From Paenibacillus artemisiicola (GTDB lineage Bacteria > Bacillota > Bacilli > Paenibacillales > Paenibacillaceae): a DNA stretch of 64,000 bases. The notes beneath the pieces were generated by a model. The model ran no database searches. It was not told the DNA's origin and saw nothing but the letters and a program-made list of their open reading frames with translations. The DNA is taken from assembly GCF_017652985.1 (NCBI RefSeq), contig NZ_JAGGDJ010000003.1:424308-488307 (forward strand), in the 5' to 3' direction. Both the position numbers and the translations under genes were made by a program. Positions 41,890 to 51,292 of the stretch are shown piece after piece; position 1 is the stretch's first letter, and each line of letters starts with the position of its first letter.

Positions 41890-43134
41890 CTAGCCGATCG
41901 TGACCGGTTTCTCGTAGTAATCGCGGAACAGATCCCGGGGCGCGGCGTTGGGCCAGCCCAGGGCATAGACCGAGGTGGCTTGGACGTCCAGCGTCAAATA
42001 CGGATATTCGCCCGGCGCTCCGGCGGCGCTGTTCAGAATCGGCAGCTTGGCGGCGGTGCGCATGCGCTTCAGCAGCTCGCGGCCGCGCGGGCTGAAGCCG
42101 AGCACGCGGATGTACTGCACGCCGCTTCGCAGCCGGTCCGGCGCGAGCTGTTCCTTGCCGTGCCCGAGCAGGACGGCGAGCAGGGCGCGCTGCAGCTTCG
42201 TGCGCGTGTAGCGCTTCGTCTTCAGCCGCTCGAGCAGCGGCTCGAAGGCGACGGCATCGAGCTCGGGAAGCAGCCGTTTGACGCGGTGCTCCAGTCCTTC
42301 GCTCATTTCGTGATAGCGGCCGAGCACGTCCGCCGGCTCGCCCGCCAATTTGTGAAACAGCTGCAGGGCGTACCGTTCCCAGCCGTTTCGGCCTCTGCCG
42401 AGCGCGTCGTCCCGCAGCAGCAGCTCGAGCGTCGAGGCGGGCACGAACGGCGCGGCGCCCGCCGGCGATGCCGACTCCGCGACGAGCTTGCGGATCGCCG
42501 TCGCGCTCGCGATCTGCGCGTCCGTAATCGTCGTCTGCGCGTAGCCGGCCTTCTCCCGGCGCAGGGAGAAGGGCTCGATGGCGCTGCCCAGCCGCTCCAG
42601 CGCCAGCAGATAATGCAGCCCGAGCGTATTGTTCGGCTGCTCGAACGGGAAGTCCGCGGCTTCCGCGTCGCCCGCCTCGGCCATGAACCGCCGGACGGCG
42701 GCGCTGTAGGCGCCGGGATAGCTCGCTCCCGTGCGCAGCTCGGCCGCCATGAGCCCGGCGAAGGCGGCCGGCTCGCGCGCGAGCAGCCGCGCGACCCGGC
42801 GCAGCGGCGCGATGTCGCCCGCTTCGCTGCCAAAGCAGAGCGCGTCCACGACGCCGGTCGCGTCGAGCAGCGCCGCGGCGCCGTAGGCGAACCATTCCGC
42901 CGCCTGCGTGGAGTAGGCGACGGGCAGCTCGATGACGACGTCGCAGCCGCCGCGCAGCGCCATCTCGGCGCGCGTCCATTTGTTGAGCAGCGCGGGCTCG
43001 CCCCGCTGCAGGAAATGGCCGCTCATGACCGCGACCACGGCGTCGGAATTCGTTATTTTCAGCGATTGCTGCAAATGATAGAGATGACCGTTGTGAAACG
43101 GGTTGTACTCGACAATGATGCCGACCGTGCGCAT
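41890..43134 (-). CDS. tmcAL: tRNA(Met) cytidine acetate ligase
   Basis: YlbM/TmcAL makes N4-acetylcytidine at position 34 of elongator tRNA-Met from acetate and ATP. The N-terminal nucleotidyltransferase domain has GIIVEYNPFHNGH (HIGH-like) and MSGHFLQRGEPALLNKWTRAEMAL; a middle ISATAIRKL-like motif reads IASATAIRKLV. 414 residues. Start at ATG 43134 with GGAGGTCGG; the frame is open to 43248 but that part has no family similarity. Divergent from ylbN. Confidence 0.92.
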   Translation of the reverse strand: MRTVGIIVEYNPFHNGHLYHLQQSLKITNSDAVVAVMSGHFLQRGEPALLNKWTRAEMALRGGCDVVIELPVAYSTQAAEWFAYGAAALLDATGVVDALCFGSEAGDIAPLRRVARLLAREPAAFAGLMAAELRTGASYPGAYSAAVRRFMAEAGDAEAADFPFEQPNNTLGLHYLLALERLGSAIEPFSLRREKAGYAQTTITDAQIASATAIRKLVAESASPAGAAPFVPASTLELLLRDDALGRGRNGWERYALQLFHKLAGEPADVLGRYHEMSEGLEHRVKRLLPELDAVAFEPLLERLKTKRYTRTKLQRALLAVLLGHGKEQLAPDRLRSGVQYIRVLGFSPRGRELLKRMRTAAKLPILNSAAGAPGEYPYLTLDVQATSVYALGWPNAAPRDLFRDYYEKPVTIG

Positions 43135-43190
43135 CGTCCGACCTCCGTCCGTTTTTCGTATCTTTTTCACTATAGCACGACGTGAAAATG

Positions 43191-43220
43191 TTGACAAAAC
43201 GATCCGAGAATCGATATAAT
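43191..43220 (+). promoter_or_regulatory. Sigma-A promoter for ylbN-rpmF
   Basis: TTGACA (43191-43196), 18 bases, TATAAT (43215-43220): near-perfect consensus upstream of ylbN. Confidence 0.9.
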
Positions 43221-43246
43221 AAACTTTGTTTGTTTGGAGTGATACC

Positions 43247-43759
43247 ATGGAGATTCATGTACGGGAAGTGGCCGCCAAACCGACGGCGACGACGTTCAAG
43301 ACCAGCTTGGACACCGATTGGCTGAAGCAAGTGCGCAAGGATGTCCTGAGCGCGAGTCCGATGGACGTGAACGCGAAGGCGTGGGGCGAAGAAGGGATTG
43401 CCCATGTGGAGGGCGAACTGTCCCTCGACGTGGAATTGTCTTGCTCCCGCTGCTTGGAGCCGACCAAGGAGCACGTCGTGCTGCCGTTCCACGAGCGCTT
43501 CAAGTTGGAAGCGAGCATGGACGGGTCGGAGCCGGAAGACGTCACGCCGGTGGAGGAGGACAAGCTGGAGCTCGAGCCGATGCTCGAAGAGATGCTGCTG
43601 CTTGCGCTGCCCTTCGTGCCGCTCTGCGGCGAGGACTGCAAGGGCCTGTGCCATACGTGCGGAACCAATCTGAATGAGCACAATTGCGGATGTTCGAACG
43701 ATCGGATCGATCCGAGGCTTGCCGCATTGAAGGACTTGTTTAAGGATTCGCAGTCCTAA
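43247..43759 (+). CDS. ylbN: DUF177/YceD family protein (YlbN)
   Basis: 170 residues. YceD-family protein, gene partner of rpmF throughout bacteria and implicated in 23S rRNA/ribosome biogenesis. Two Cys clusters: CSRCLEP and [23 protein letters not shown] at the C terminus, likely zinc-binding. ATG 43247 fits TTTGGAGTG; an upstream in-frame start at 43226 falls in the promoter zone. Confidence 0.9.
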   Translation: MEIHVREVAAKPTATTFKTSLDTDWLKQVRKDVLSASPMDVNAKAWGEEGIAHVEGELSLDVELSCSRCLEPTKEHVVLPFHERFKLEASMDGSEPEDVTPVEEDKLELEPMLEEMLLLALPFVPLCGEDCKGLCHTCGTNLNEHNCGCSNDRIDPRLAALKDLFKDSQS

Positions 43760-43814
43760 GGAGTCTTCGCTCCTGGGCGCGGTTCGATGCAATTCTGTTA
43801 AGGAGGTGGGAAAC

Positions 43815-43988
43815 ATGGCAGTACCACAACGTAGAACGTCCAAAACGCGTCGTGACAAACGCCGCACGCATTTCAAACTGGCGGTGCCGGGCATGGTGAA
43901 ATGCGATCAATGCGGAGAATTGAAACTGGCTCACCGCGTATGCAAAGTTTGCGGAACCTACAAATCGAGAGAAATCATCAAACAATAG
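43815..43988 (+). CDS. rpmF: Ribosomal protein L32
   Basis: 57 residues, 50S subunit protein beginning [17 protein letters not shown]. It has a zinc ribbon with CDQC and CKVC, i.e. the C+ form of L32. AAGGAGGTGG precedes the ATG. It is co-transcribed with ylbN. Confidence 0.97.
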   Translation: MAVPQRRTSKTRRDKRRTHFKLAVPGMVKCDQCGELKLAHRVCKVCGTYKSREIIKQ

Positions 43989-43997
43989 TTTGAGCGC

Positions 43998-44085
43998 GAA
44001 TAGCACTTCATCGCAAGATGGGGTGCTATTTCTTGATGGCAGGCGCGAGCGGCACTTCATCGTCGGATGAAGTGCTATTTTTATG
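43998..44085 (+). terminator. Two tandem similar terminators after rpmF
   Basis: ATAGCACTTCATC...GATGGGGTGCTAT (43999-44031) and GGCACTTCATC-GTCG-GATGAAGTGCTATTTTTAT (about 44050-44083). The two share the CACTTCATC arm, as if duplicated. Confidence 0.85.
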
Positions 44086-44133
44086 CCGGCCGTCCGTCCG
44101 ACATTGCGCGGAGCGGCGTTCTTCTATATACTG

Positions 44134-44150
44134 TTAGTACCTGGTTATAA
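44134..44150 (+). promoter_or_regulatory. FapR operator
   Basis: TTAGTACCTGGTTATAA matches the FapR box (TTAGTACC-TG-NTACTAA) well. It overlaps a TATAAT -10 box (44146-44151). FapR bound here would repress fapR-plsX-fab genes until malonyl-CoA rises. Confidence 0.85.
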
Positions 44151-44253
44151 TAGCTGATTGTAACGCGGTTGTCTTTCCCGGGTACGGGCGCCGGTTCGGT
44201 CTCGCCGCGTATGAACGCGGACCGGGGCCATATACTTAGACCAACAGGCAAAG

Positions 44254-44871
44254 GTGGTGCGGACCATCGAACGGCTTCCCAAACGAGAGCGTCACCAGCT
44301 GTTGACGTCGCTGATCGAAGACAATCCTTTCATAACGGACCAAGAGCTGACGCGCAGGCTGAAAGTCAGCATCCAGACGGTGCGGCTCGACCGGCTGGAG
44401 CTCGGCATTCCCGAGCTGCGGGAGCGGATGAAGCTGATGGCCGAACGTTCGTACGATCCGGTCCGTTCCCTGCCGCTGCACGAAGTGATCGGCGATATCG
44501 TGGATTTGCAGCTGGATCGCAGCGGCATTTCCGTATTCGAAATCAAAGACGAGCATGTTTTTTCCAGAACCGGCATCGCCCGCGGCCATCACGTGTTCGC
44601 GCAGGCGAATTCGCTCGCGGTCGCGGTCATCAACGATGAAATCGCCTTGACGGCGAAAGCGGACATCCGCTTCGTCCGGCAAGTCAAGCTTGGCGAGAAA
44701 TGCATTGCCAAAGCATACGTAAGGTCCATTTCCGGCGGCCGCAGCAAAGCGAAGGTCGAAGTCATTTCTTATGTAAGCGACGAAATGGTGTTCCAGGGCA
44801 GCTTTCTCATTTATCGTTCCGCTGGCGAGTCGGTCATCGAAGGAGGATTGGATGGTGCGGATCGCAATTGA
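44254..44871 (+). CDS. fapR: Fatty-acid biosynthesis regulator FapR
   Basis: 205-residue malonyl-CoA-responsive repressor of lipid synthesis. N-terminal HTH ([27 protein letters not shown] with [24 protein letters not shown]) and C-terminal hotdog ligand domain ([25 protein letters not shown]). GTG 44254 with AAAGGTGG. Its own operator is upstream. Overlaps plsX by 20 bases. Confidence 0.93.
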   Translation: MVRTIERLPKRERHQLLTSLIEDNPFITDQELTRRLKVSIQTVRLDRLELGIPELRERMKLMAERSYDPVRSLPLHEVIGDIVDLQLDRSGISVFEIKDEHVFSRTGIARGHHVFAQANSLAVAVINDEIALTAKADIRFVRQVKLGEKCIAKAYVRSISGGRSKAKVEVISYVSDEMVFQGSFLIYRSAGESVIEGGLDGADRN

Positions 44872-45844
44872 CGCGATGGGAGGCGACCATGCCCCCTCGC
44901 TTATCGTTAAGGGCGCCTTGGAAGCAGCGTCGGAAATGCCCGGCGTCCGGCTCCTGCTCGTAGGGGACGCGGAACAAATCAAGACGCATCTCGGCGCGCA
45001 GGTGCCGCCGAACATCGAGATCGTTCACGCGGACGACGTCATCGGCCCGGACGACGAGCCGGTGAAGGCGGTGCGCCGCAAGAAGTCGTCGTCGATGGTC
45101 ATGGCGGGGCAGTTGGTCCGCGAAGGCAAGGCGGAAGCCATGCTCTCGGCGGGCAACACCGGCGCGCTCATGACGACCGGCCTGCTCGTCGTCGGACGGC
45201 TGGAGGGCATCGAGCGCCCGGCGCTCGTCTCCATGCTGCCGACGATGGACGACGTAGGCGTGCTCGCGCTCGATCTGGGCGCGAACATGGATGCCAAGCC
45301 GGAGCATCTCCTGCAGTACTCGATCATGGGCAGCATCTACCGGGCCAAAATGAACGGACTGAACAAGCCGCGCGTCGGCTTGTTGAACGTCGGCACCGAG
45401 GCGATGAAGGGCAACGAGCTCACGAAGGCGGCGTACGACCTGCTGGAAGCCGCGCCGATTCACTTCATCGGCAACGTGGAGGCCCGGGACGTGCTGCTGC
45501 GCAACTGCGACGTGCTCGTCTGCGACGGCTTCGCGGGCAACATCATGCTGAAAGCGATGGAAGGCACGGCCGGCACGTTGTTCAAGACGCTTCGCGACGT
45601 CTTTTCCAGCTCGCTGCTGTCGAAGCTGGCGGCCGCGGTCGTCATGCCGAAGCTCCGCCTGCTCCGCAAAAAGATGGATTACAACGAGCACGGCGGCGCG
45701 CCGCTGCTCGGCATCAACGGACTCGTCTTCAAATGTCACGGGTCGTCCGACGTCAAAGCCGTCAAAAACACGGTCCGCCAAGCGAAATTGGCGATCGAAA
45801 GCAACCTGGTGGCTTCGATCGCCGCCGAAATTAGCAGGAAGTGA
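44852..45844 (+). CDS. plsX: Phosphate acyltransferase PlsX
   Basis: Makes acyl phosphate from acyl-ACP for phospholipid synthesis; 330 residues; peripheral membrane enzyme. Signature [13 protein letters not shown] at the N terminus; VDALCGGFAGN-type [12 protein letters not shown] later. AAGGAGGATTGG ribosome site within fapR. Followed by fabH with a 4-base overlap of alternative start. Confidence 0.95.
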   Translation: MVRIAIDAMGGDHAPSLIVKGALEAASEMPGVRLLLVGDAEQIKTHLGAQVPPNIEIVHADDVIGPDDEPVKAVRRKKSSSMVMAGQLVREGKAEAMLSAGNTGALMTTGLLVVGRLEGIERPALVSMLPTMDDVGVLALDLGANMDAKPEHLLQYSIMGSIYRAKMNGLNKPRVGLLNVGTEAMKGNELTKAAYDLLEAAPIHFIGNVEARDVLLRNCDVLVCDGFAGNIMLKAMEGTAGTLFKTLRDVFSSSLLSKLAAAVVMPKLRLLRKKMDYNEHGGAPLLGINGLVFKCHGSSDVKAVKNTVRQAKLAIESNLVASIAAEISRK

Positions 45845-45852
45845 GTGGAAGC

Positions 45853-46845
45853 ATGAACATGCAGCTGCACCCCGTAGGCGTCATCGGCACCGGCAAATAC
45901 GTGCCCGAACGCATTTTGACGAATAAAGACCTGGAGCAGATGGTGGAGACGAACGACGAGTGGATCGTCACGCGGACCGGCATGCGGGAGCGGCGCATCG
46001 CCGCGCCGGAGCAGGCGACCTCCGACCTCGCGTACCAGGCTTCCCTCGAGGCGATCGCGGCGGCCGGGCTGACGGCCGAGGATATCGACTTGATCATCGT
46101 CGCGACGATTACGCCGGACATGTTTTTCCCGTCGACCGCCTGCCTGGTGCAGGATAAGCTCGGCGCTCGGAAAGCGGCGGCGTTCGATCTGTCGGCGGCC
46201 TGCTCGGGCTTCATCTACGGCCTGGCGACGGCGAGCAACATGATCGCGACCGGCATGTACAAGCACGTGCTGGTGGTCGGCGCGGAATGCTTGTCACGGA
46301 TTACGGATTATACCGACCGCAACACGTGCATCCTGTTCGGGGACGGCGCGGGCGCGGTCGTCTTGGGCCGAGTGCCCGAAGGCCGCGGGTTCAAATCGTT
46401 CGAGCTCGGCGCGGACGGCGGAGGCGGCGAACTGCTTCGCGTGTGCGGGGGCGGCTCGCGGATGCCGTCTACCGCGGACAGCGTCGAAGGCAAGCAGCAC
46501 TTCATCTATATGGCCGGCAACGAGGTGTACAAGTTCGCCGTGCGGATCATGGGCAACGCCGCGGAAGAGGCGCTTCGCAAAGCGGGCGTCGACAAGAGCG
46601 AGATCGACCTGCTCGTGCCGCATCAGGCGAACATCCGGATCATCCAGTCGGCGCTGAACCGATTGGACCTGCCGCAGGAGAAGTGCATGATCAACCTCGA
46701 TAAATACGGCAACGTCTCGGCGGCGTCCATTCCGATCGCGTTGGCGGAAGCCGTCGAACAGCAACGCGTGGGCGAAGGCGATACGATCGTGCTGGTCGGC
46801 TTCGGAGGCGGGTTGACGTGGGGCGCGTCGGTCCTGGTTTGGTAA
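45853..46845 (+). CDS. fabH: Beta-ketoacyl-ACP synthase III
   Basis: Starts fatty-acid chains by condensing acyl-CoA with malonyl-ACP. Catalytic Cys in FDLSAACSGFIYGL, His in PHQANIRIIQ and Asn in GNVSAASIP. About 330 residues. ATG 45853 (MNMQLHPVGVIGTGKYVP) is preferred with GTGGAAG upstream; GTG 45841 in frame overlaps the plsX stop and is the alternative. Branched-chain primer use is expected in this family but not shown. Confidence 0.94.
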   Translation: MNMQLHPVGVIGTGKYVPERILTNKDLEQMVETNDEWIVTRTGMRERRIAAPEQATSDLAYQASLEAIAAAGLTAEDIDLIIVATITPDMFFPSTACLVQDKLGARKAAAFDLSAACSGFIYGLATASNMIATGMYKHVLVVGAECLSRITDYTDRNTCILFGDGAGAVVLGRVPEGRGFKSFELGADGGGGELLRVCGGGSRMPSTADSVEGKQHFIYMAGNEVYKFAVRIMGNAAEEALRKAGVDKSEIDLLVPHQANIRIIQSALNRLDLPQEKCMINLDKYGNVSAASIPIALAEAVEQQRVGEGDTIVLVGFGGGLTWGASVLVW

Positions 46846-46905
46846 TCATCGACCAATCATCGGTTATCTTATTCGCAGAATTTTAAAGTCGGAGGTCGTT
46901 TATCG

Positions 46906-47832
46906 ATGGGCAAAACCGCATTCGTATTTCCCGGCCAAGGCGCGCAGGCGGTCGGCATGGGGCAGGATATCTATGAAGCGATTCCCGCATCCCGGGCCGT
47001 AATCGAAGCCGCCGACGAAGCGCTCGGCTTCAAGCTGAGCGAGCTGATCTTCCAAGGACCGGAGGAGAAGCTGAAGCAAACGGTCAACACGCAGCCCGCG
47101 CTGCTTGCCGTTAGCGTCGCGTTCCTCGAGGCGCTGAAGGACGGCCCGCTGAAGCCGGACTTCGTCGCCGGCCATTCGCTCGGCGAATACAGCGCGCTCG
47201 TCGCGGCCGGCGCGTTGTCTTTCGCGGACGCGGTGCGCACGGTTCGCGCGCGCGGGGAATTCATGGAGCAGGCGGTGCCGAGCGGCCAAGGCGCCATGGC
47301 GGCGGTGCTCGGCGCCGAACGCGAAGCGCTGGCGGCGCTGTGCGCATCGGTCTCGGCCGACGCCGGCGCGGTGGAGCTCGCGAACGTCAACTGCCCGGGC
47401 CAAATCGTCGTATCGGGCACGGCTGCGGGAGTACAAGCCGTGGTCGAACGCGGCAAGGAAGCCGGCGCCAAGCGCGTCATCCCGCTGGAGGTGAGCGGAC
47501 CGTTCCACTCTTCGCTCATGAAGCCGGCCGCCGAGCGGTTGAAGGACGTTCTGGCGAACGTCGCCATGCGGGATGCGTCCGTGCCGGTGATCGCCAATGT
47601 CACGGCGCGCCCGGTAACGGCGAACGCCGACATTCGGGGGCTGCTCGAAGAGCAAGTCTACTCGCCGGTGCTCTGGGAAGACAGCGTGCGCTATCTGATC
47701 GAGCAGGGCGTCGACGCCTTCGTCGAAATCGGCTCGGGCACGGTGCTCGCCGGTTTGATCAAGAAGATCGACAAGAGCGTCAGCGTCGTCTCGATCAACA
47801 GCCTGGAAGCACTGAAAGCCGCCGCGCTGTAG
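46906..47832 (+). CDS. fabD: Malonyl-CoA:ACP transacylase
   Basis: 308 residues. Loads malonyl groups on [17 protein letters not shown] at the start, active-site [16 protein letters not shown] (Ser), and SGPFHSSLM with the catalytic His. GGAGGTCG before ATG 46906. Confidence 0.95.
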   Translation: MGKTAFVFPGQGAQAVGMGQDIYEAIPASRAVIEAADEALGFKLSELIFQGPEEKLKQTVNTQPALLAVSVAFLEALKDGPLKPDFVAGHSLGEYSALVAAGALSFADAVRTVRARGEFMEQAVPSGQGAMAAVLGAEREALAALCASVSADAGAVELANVNCPGQIVVSGTAAGVQAVVERGKEAGAKRVIPLEVSGPFHSSLMKPAAERLKDVLANVAMRDASVPVIANVTARPVTANADIRGLLEEQVYSPVLWEDSVRYLIEQGVDAFVEIGSGTVLAGLIKKIDKSVSVVSINSLEALKAAAL

Positions 47833-47888
47833 CTCGGCCACGCCAACGTTATACCATTCAGGTGTCCAGAGGACGGAGTCCTTTGGGG

Positions 47889-47915
47889 TCCCCCTTCCTG
47901 GGAAGGGGGATTTAG
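47889..47915 (+). terminator. Hairpin between fabD and fabG
   Basis: TCCCCCTTCC-TG-GGAAGGGGGA with TTTA after it, preceded by another small hairpin (CCAGAGGAC/GTCCTTTGG). It could attenuate transcription or protect mRNA ends inside the fab operon. Confidence 0.5.
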
Positions 47916-47932
47916 GGGGAAGGAGAATCACA

Positions 47933-48682
47933 GTGTTCGCAGATCTTACAGGCAAAACCGCGCTCGTCACGGGCGCGTCCCGCGGCATCGGCCGCGCGAT
48001 CGCGATCGCCTTGGCGGAAGCCGGCGCGGACGTCGCGATCAACTATTCCGGCAGCGAAGCGGCCGCGTCCGAAACCGCGGAAGCGGTGCAGGCGTTCGGA
48101 CGCCGCGCGCTCGTGCTGAAAGGGAACGTCGGCAAAGCCGACGAGTTCGACGGCATGGTCAAGCAAGTCGTCGAAACGTTCGGGGCGATCGACATTTTGG
48201 TGAATAACGCGGGCATTACGCGTGACAACCTAATCATGCGCATGAAGGAAGAAGAGTTCGACCAAGTCATCGAGACGAATCTGAAGGGCGTGTTCAACGG
48301 CGTCAAGGCCGTGACGCGCCAAATGATGAAGCAGCGTTCCGGCCGCATCATCAACATCTCGTCCGTCGTCGGCGTTCTGGGCAATCCCGGCCAGGCCAAC
48401 TACGTCGCCGCGAAAGCCGGCGTCATCGGTCTGACGAAGGCGTCCGCGCGCGAGCTGGCTTCGCGCGGCATCACGGTCAACTGCGTCGCGCCGGGCTTCA
48501 TCCAGACGGACATGACGGACAAGCTGCCGCAGGAGATGCGCGAAAAGCTGCAGGCGGACATTCCGCTCGCCCGGCTCGGCGATCCGAAGGATATCGCATC
48601 CGCGGTCCGTTTCCTGGCGTCGGAGGCGGCTGCCTACATGACCGGCCAGACGATTCATGTCGACGGCGGCATGTACATGTAG
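47933..48682 (+). CDS. fabG: 3-oxoacyl-ACP reductase
   Basis: NADPH-dependent SDR enzyme, 249 residues: TGASRGIG cofactor motif, [10 protein letters not shown], catalytic Ser (INISSVVG), Tyr/Lys in [13 protein letters not shown] 47933 with GGGGGAAGGAG. Second step in chain elongation. Confidence 0.95.
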   Translation: MFADLTGKTALVTGASRGIGRAIAIALAEAGADVAINYSGSEAAASETAEAVQAFGRRALVLKGNVGKADEFDGMVKQVVETFGAIDILVNNAGITRDNLIMRMKEEEFDQVIETNLKGVFNGVKAVTRQMMKQRSGRIINISSVVGVLGNPGQANYVAAKAGVIGLTKASARELASRGITVNCVAPGFIQTDMTDKLPQEMREKLQADIPLARLGDPKDIASAVRFLASEAAAYMTGQTIHVDGGMYM

Positions 48683-48777
48683 TTTTTTCGCACATGGCCT
48701 GTAAAAGCGGGCGAGCCGTTTGATGTATGGCATTTTGTCCGCAATTCTCGTATAATACCATGGAGGAGGTGAACCGG

Positions 48778-49014
48778 ATGTCCGATGTATATGATCGTGT
48801 AAAGCGCATCGTTGTCGACCGCCTTGGCGTTGACGAGTCGGAAGTGACGCTTGAAGCTTCGTTTAAAGAAGATCTCGGAGCGGACTCTCTTGACGTCGTC
48901 GAATTGGTCATGGAACTGGAAGACGAATTCGATATGGAAATCTCTGATGAAGATGCAGAGAAAATTACGAGTGTAGGGGAAGTCGTTAACTACATAACTT
49001 CTCTGGCGAAGTAA
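48778..49014 (+). CDS. acpP: Acyl carrier protein
   Basis: 78 residues, acidic. Phosphopantetheine Ser in [22 protein letters not shown] 48778 after GAGGAGGTGAACC; the frame is open to 48727 but the ribosome site fixes the start. A promoter-like TATAAT-type box (GTATAATACC) lies about 30 bases upstream. Confidence 0.97.
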   Translation: MSDVYDRVKRIVVDRLGVDESEVTLEASFKEDLGADSLDVVELVMELEDEFDMEISDEDAEKITSVGEVVNYITSLAK

Positions 49015-49024
49015 TAAAAAATGA

Positions 49025-49051
49025 CAAGTCCCGTTGCAAAGCGGGACTTCT
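49025..49051 (+). terminator. Terminator after acpP
   Basis: AAGTCCCG/CGGGACTT stem with a TTGCAAAG loop. The T-tract is weak, so some read-through into fabF is likely. Confidence 0.7.
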
Positions 49052-49162
49052 CTCCATATTGGTGCGATGCGAAAGATTTTGCATTCCTAACAGCTGAAAG
49101 CGCATTAGCGTTTTTATAGATAGAGCAGGGATTTTCGAGTCCCCATTTCGAGGTGAATAGAC

Positions 49163-50404
49163 ATGAAACAGAGAGTAGTCGTTACGGGCATGGGGGTTAT
49201 GACTTCGCTCGGTTCCGAACTGGATACGTTTTGGGGCAATTTGATGGAAGGGAAGTCCGGCGTTTCGCAGATCGAAGCGTTCGACGTGACCGAATATCCG
49301 ACCCGCATCGCGGCAGAGATCAAGAACTTTAACCCGGAAGATTACGGGATCGACAAGAAAGAAGCGCGCCGCATGGACCGCTTCGTGCAATTCGCGGTCG
49401 TCGCGAGCCAGAATGCCGTCAAGGATGCCGGCATCGGCATCGGTACGGACGTCGACGCGGAACGCATTGGCGTCATGATCGGCTCCGGCATCGGCGGCCT
49501 CGGCACGTGGGAGGACCAGCACAATATCCTGCTGGAGAAGGGTCCGAAGCGCGTCAGCCCGTTCTTCATTCCGATGATGATCGCGAACATGGCGTCGGGC
49601 CAAGTGTCCATGACTACGGGGGCGAAAGGCCCGAACAGCACGGCCGTCACGGCGTGCGCGACGGGAACGCACTCCATCGGCGATTCCTATAAATTGATCC
49701 AGCGCGGCGACGCCGACATGATGATTTGCGGCGGCGCGGAAGCGACGATCCGGCCTACGGGCTTGGCGGGCTTCTGCTCCATGCGCGCCATGTCGACGCG
49801 TAACGAAGAGCCCGAGAAAGCGTCCCGTCCGTTCGACGCGGACCGCGACGGCTTCATCATGGGCGAAGGCTCCGGCATCCTGGTGCTGGAATCGCTGGAA
49901 CACGCGCAAAAGCGCGGCGCCCGCATCTACGCCGAAGTCATCGGCTACGGCATGAGCGGCGACGCCCATCATATGACGGAGCCGGATCCGGACGGCGCGG
50001 CCCGCTGCATGGCGAAGGCGCTCCGCGACGGCGGACTGGAACCGTCGCAGATCGATTACATCAACGCGCACGGCACGTCGACGCCGGTCGGCGACAGGTC
50101 GGAAACGACGGCGATCAAGAAAACGTTCGGCGAGCATGCGTACAAGCTGGCGGTCAGCTCCACGAAATCGATGACCGGCCATTTGCTAGGCGCGGCCGGC
50201 GGCGTGGAAGCCGTCATTCTCGGCTTGACCTTGACGAACGGCATTATCGCGCCGACGATCAACCTGGACAATCAAGATCCGGAATGCGATCTCGATTATG
50301 TGCCGAACGTGCCGCGCCAAGCGGACGTCAAGATCGCGTTGTCGAATTCGTTCGGCTTCGGCGGCCATAACGCGACGATCGTGATGAAGAAATATGAAGC
50401 ATGA
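49163..50404 (+). CDS. fabF: Beta-ketoacyl-ACP synthase II
   Basis: Elongating condensing enzyme, 413 residues. Active-site Cys in [12 protein letters not shown], His in [11 protein letters not shown] and in [28 protein letters not shown] upstream of ATG 49163. Overlaps rnc by 11 bases. Confidence 0.96.
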   Translation: MKQRVVVTGMGVMTSLGSELDTFWGNLMEGKSGVSQIEAFDVTEYPTRIAAEIKNFNPEDYGIDKKEARRMDRFVQFAVVASQNAVKDAGIGIGTDVDAERIGVMIGSGIGGLGTWEDQHNILLEKGPKRVSPFFIPMMIANMASGQVSMTTGAKGPNSTAVTACATGTHSIGDSYKLIQRGDADMMICGGAEATIRPTGLAGFCSMRAMSTRNEEPEKASRPFDADRDGFIMGEGSGILVLESLEHAQKRGARIYAEVIGYGMSGDAHHMTEPDPDGAARCMAKALRDGGLEPSQIDYINAHGTSTPVGDRSETTAIKKTFGEHAYKLAVSSTKSMTGHLLGAAGGVEAVILGLTLTNGIIAPTINLDNQDPECDLDYVPNVPRQADVKIALSNSFGFGGHNATIVMKKYEA

Positions 50405-51086
50405 TCATTTCGAAGAGCTGCAGCAACGCCTGCAGCTCCGTTTTCGTGCGAATAAGCTGCTTCGGCAGGCGTTCACGCATACCTCGTACGTCAACGAGCA
50501 CCGGCAGAGCGGCACGGAGCATAACGAGCGGCTCGAGTTTCTCGGGGATGCCATCTTGCAGCTGACGGTATCGGAGTATTTGTACCGGACGTTTCCGGAT
50601 CGGCCGGAAGGGCAGCTGACCCGCATGCGCGCCTCGATCGTGTGCGAGGCGTCGCTCGCGCGGTTCGCGGAGATGCTCGACCTCGGCAAGCATATTTTGC
50701 TCGGGCGCGGCGAGGAACAGCTCGGCGGAAGGCAGCGTCCCGCGCTGCTCGCGGATTTGTTCGAAGCATTCGTCGGCGCGATTTATTTGGATCAAGGATT
50801 GGACACGGTCCGGTCGTTTCTGGCCCTGCATTTGTTTCCGCATATCGACAACGACGGCGTCATGGTCGGCAAGGACTTCAAGTCGACGCTCCAGGAGAAG
50901 GCGCAGCAAGCGGGCATGGGCGCGATCGAATACCGCATCGTCGAGGAGCGCGGACCCGCGCACGACCGCGAATTCGTCGTCGAAGTCTTCATCGGCGAGA
51001 CGGCGTACGGCTCCGGCAGCGGACGGACGAAGAAGGAAGCCGAGCAGCAGGCGGCGGCGGAAGCATGGCGGAAACTGTCGAAGTAA
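50394..51086 (+). CDS. rnc: Ribonuclease III
   Basis: Double-strand RNA endonuclease for rRNA and mRNA processing, 230 residues. Signature [20 protein letters not shown], second metal motif [16 protein letters not shown]-terminal dsRNA-binding domain (about 155-228, [30 protein letters not shown]). Begins inside fabF. In B. subtilis rnc likewise precedes smc. Confidence 0.95.
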   Translation: MKHDHFEELQQRLQLRFRANKLLRQAFTHTSYVNEHRQSGTEHNERLEFLGDAILQLTVSEYLYRTFPDRPEGQLTRMRASIVCEASLARFAEMLDLGKHILLGRGEEQLGGRQRPALLADLFEAFVGAIYLDQGLDTVRSFLALHLFPHIDNDGVMVGKDFKSTLQEKAQQAGMGAIEYRIVEERGPAHDREFVVEVFIGETAYGSGSGRTKKEAEQQAAAEAWRKLSK

Positions 51087-51256
51087 CGGAATAGCGGCAT
51101 GTTGAAAATTCTGGTTACCCCTGGTGCCGGGATTTTTTCATTTTTCAAGCGATCTTGAATGTTTGGGTTTTACTCCCAAATATGGGGTTGGGAACGACCG
51201 CTGACCGGCGCGTTCGACAAGGGTTTCGACGGATTTCGACCTGCCCTGAAGCGGCA

Positions 51257-51270
51257 AGTATGGTACAATA
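51257..51270 (+). promoter_or_regulatory. Extended -10 promoter before smc
   Basis: TATGGTACAAT carries a TG-N extension followed by TACAAT (51263-51268), about 25 bases before the smc start. No good -35 box. Confidence 0.5.
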
Positions 51271-51292
51271 GGCGTTGAGGTGAAGGTAAGCG

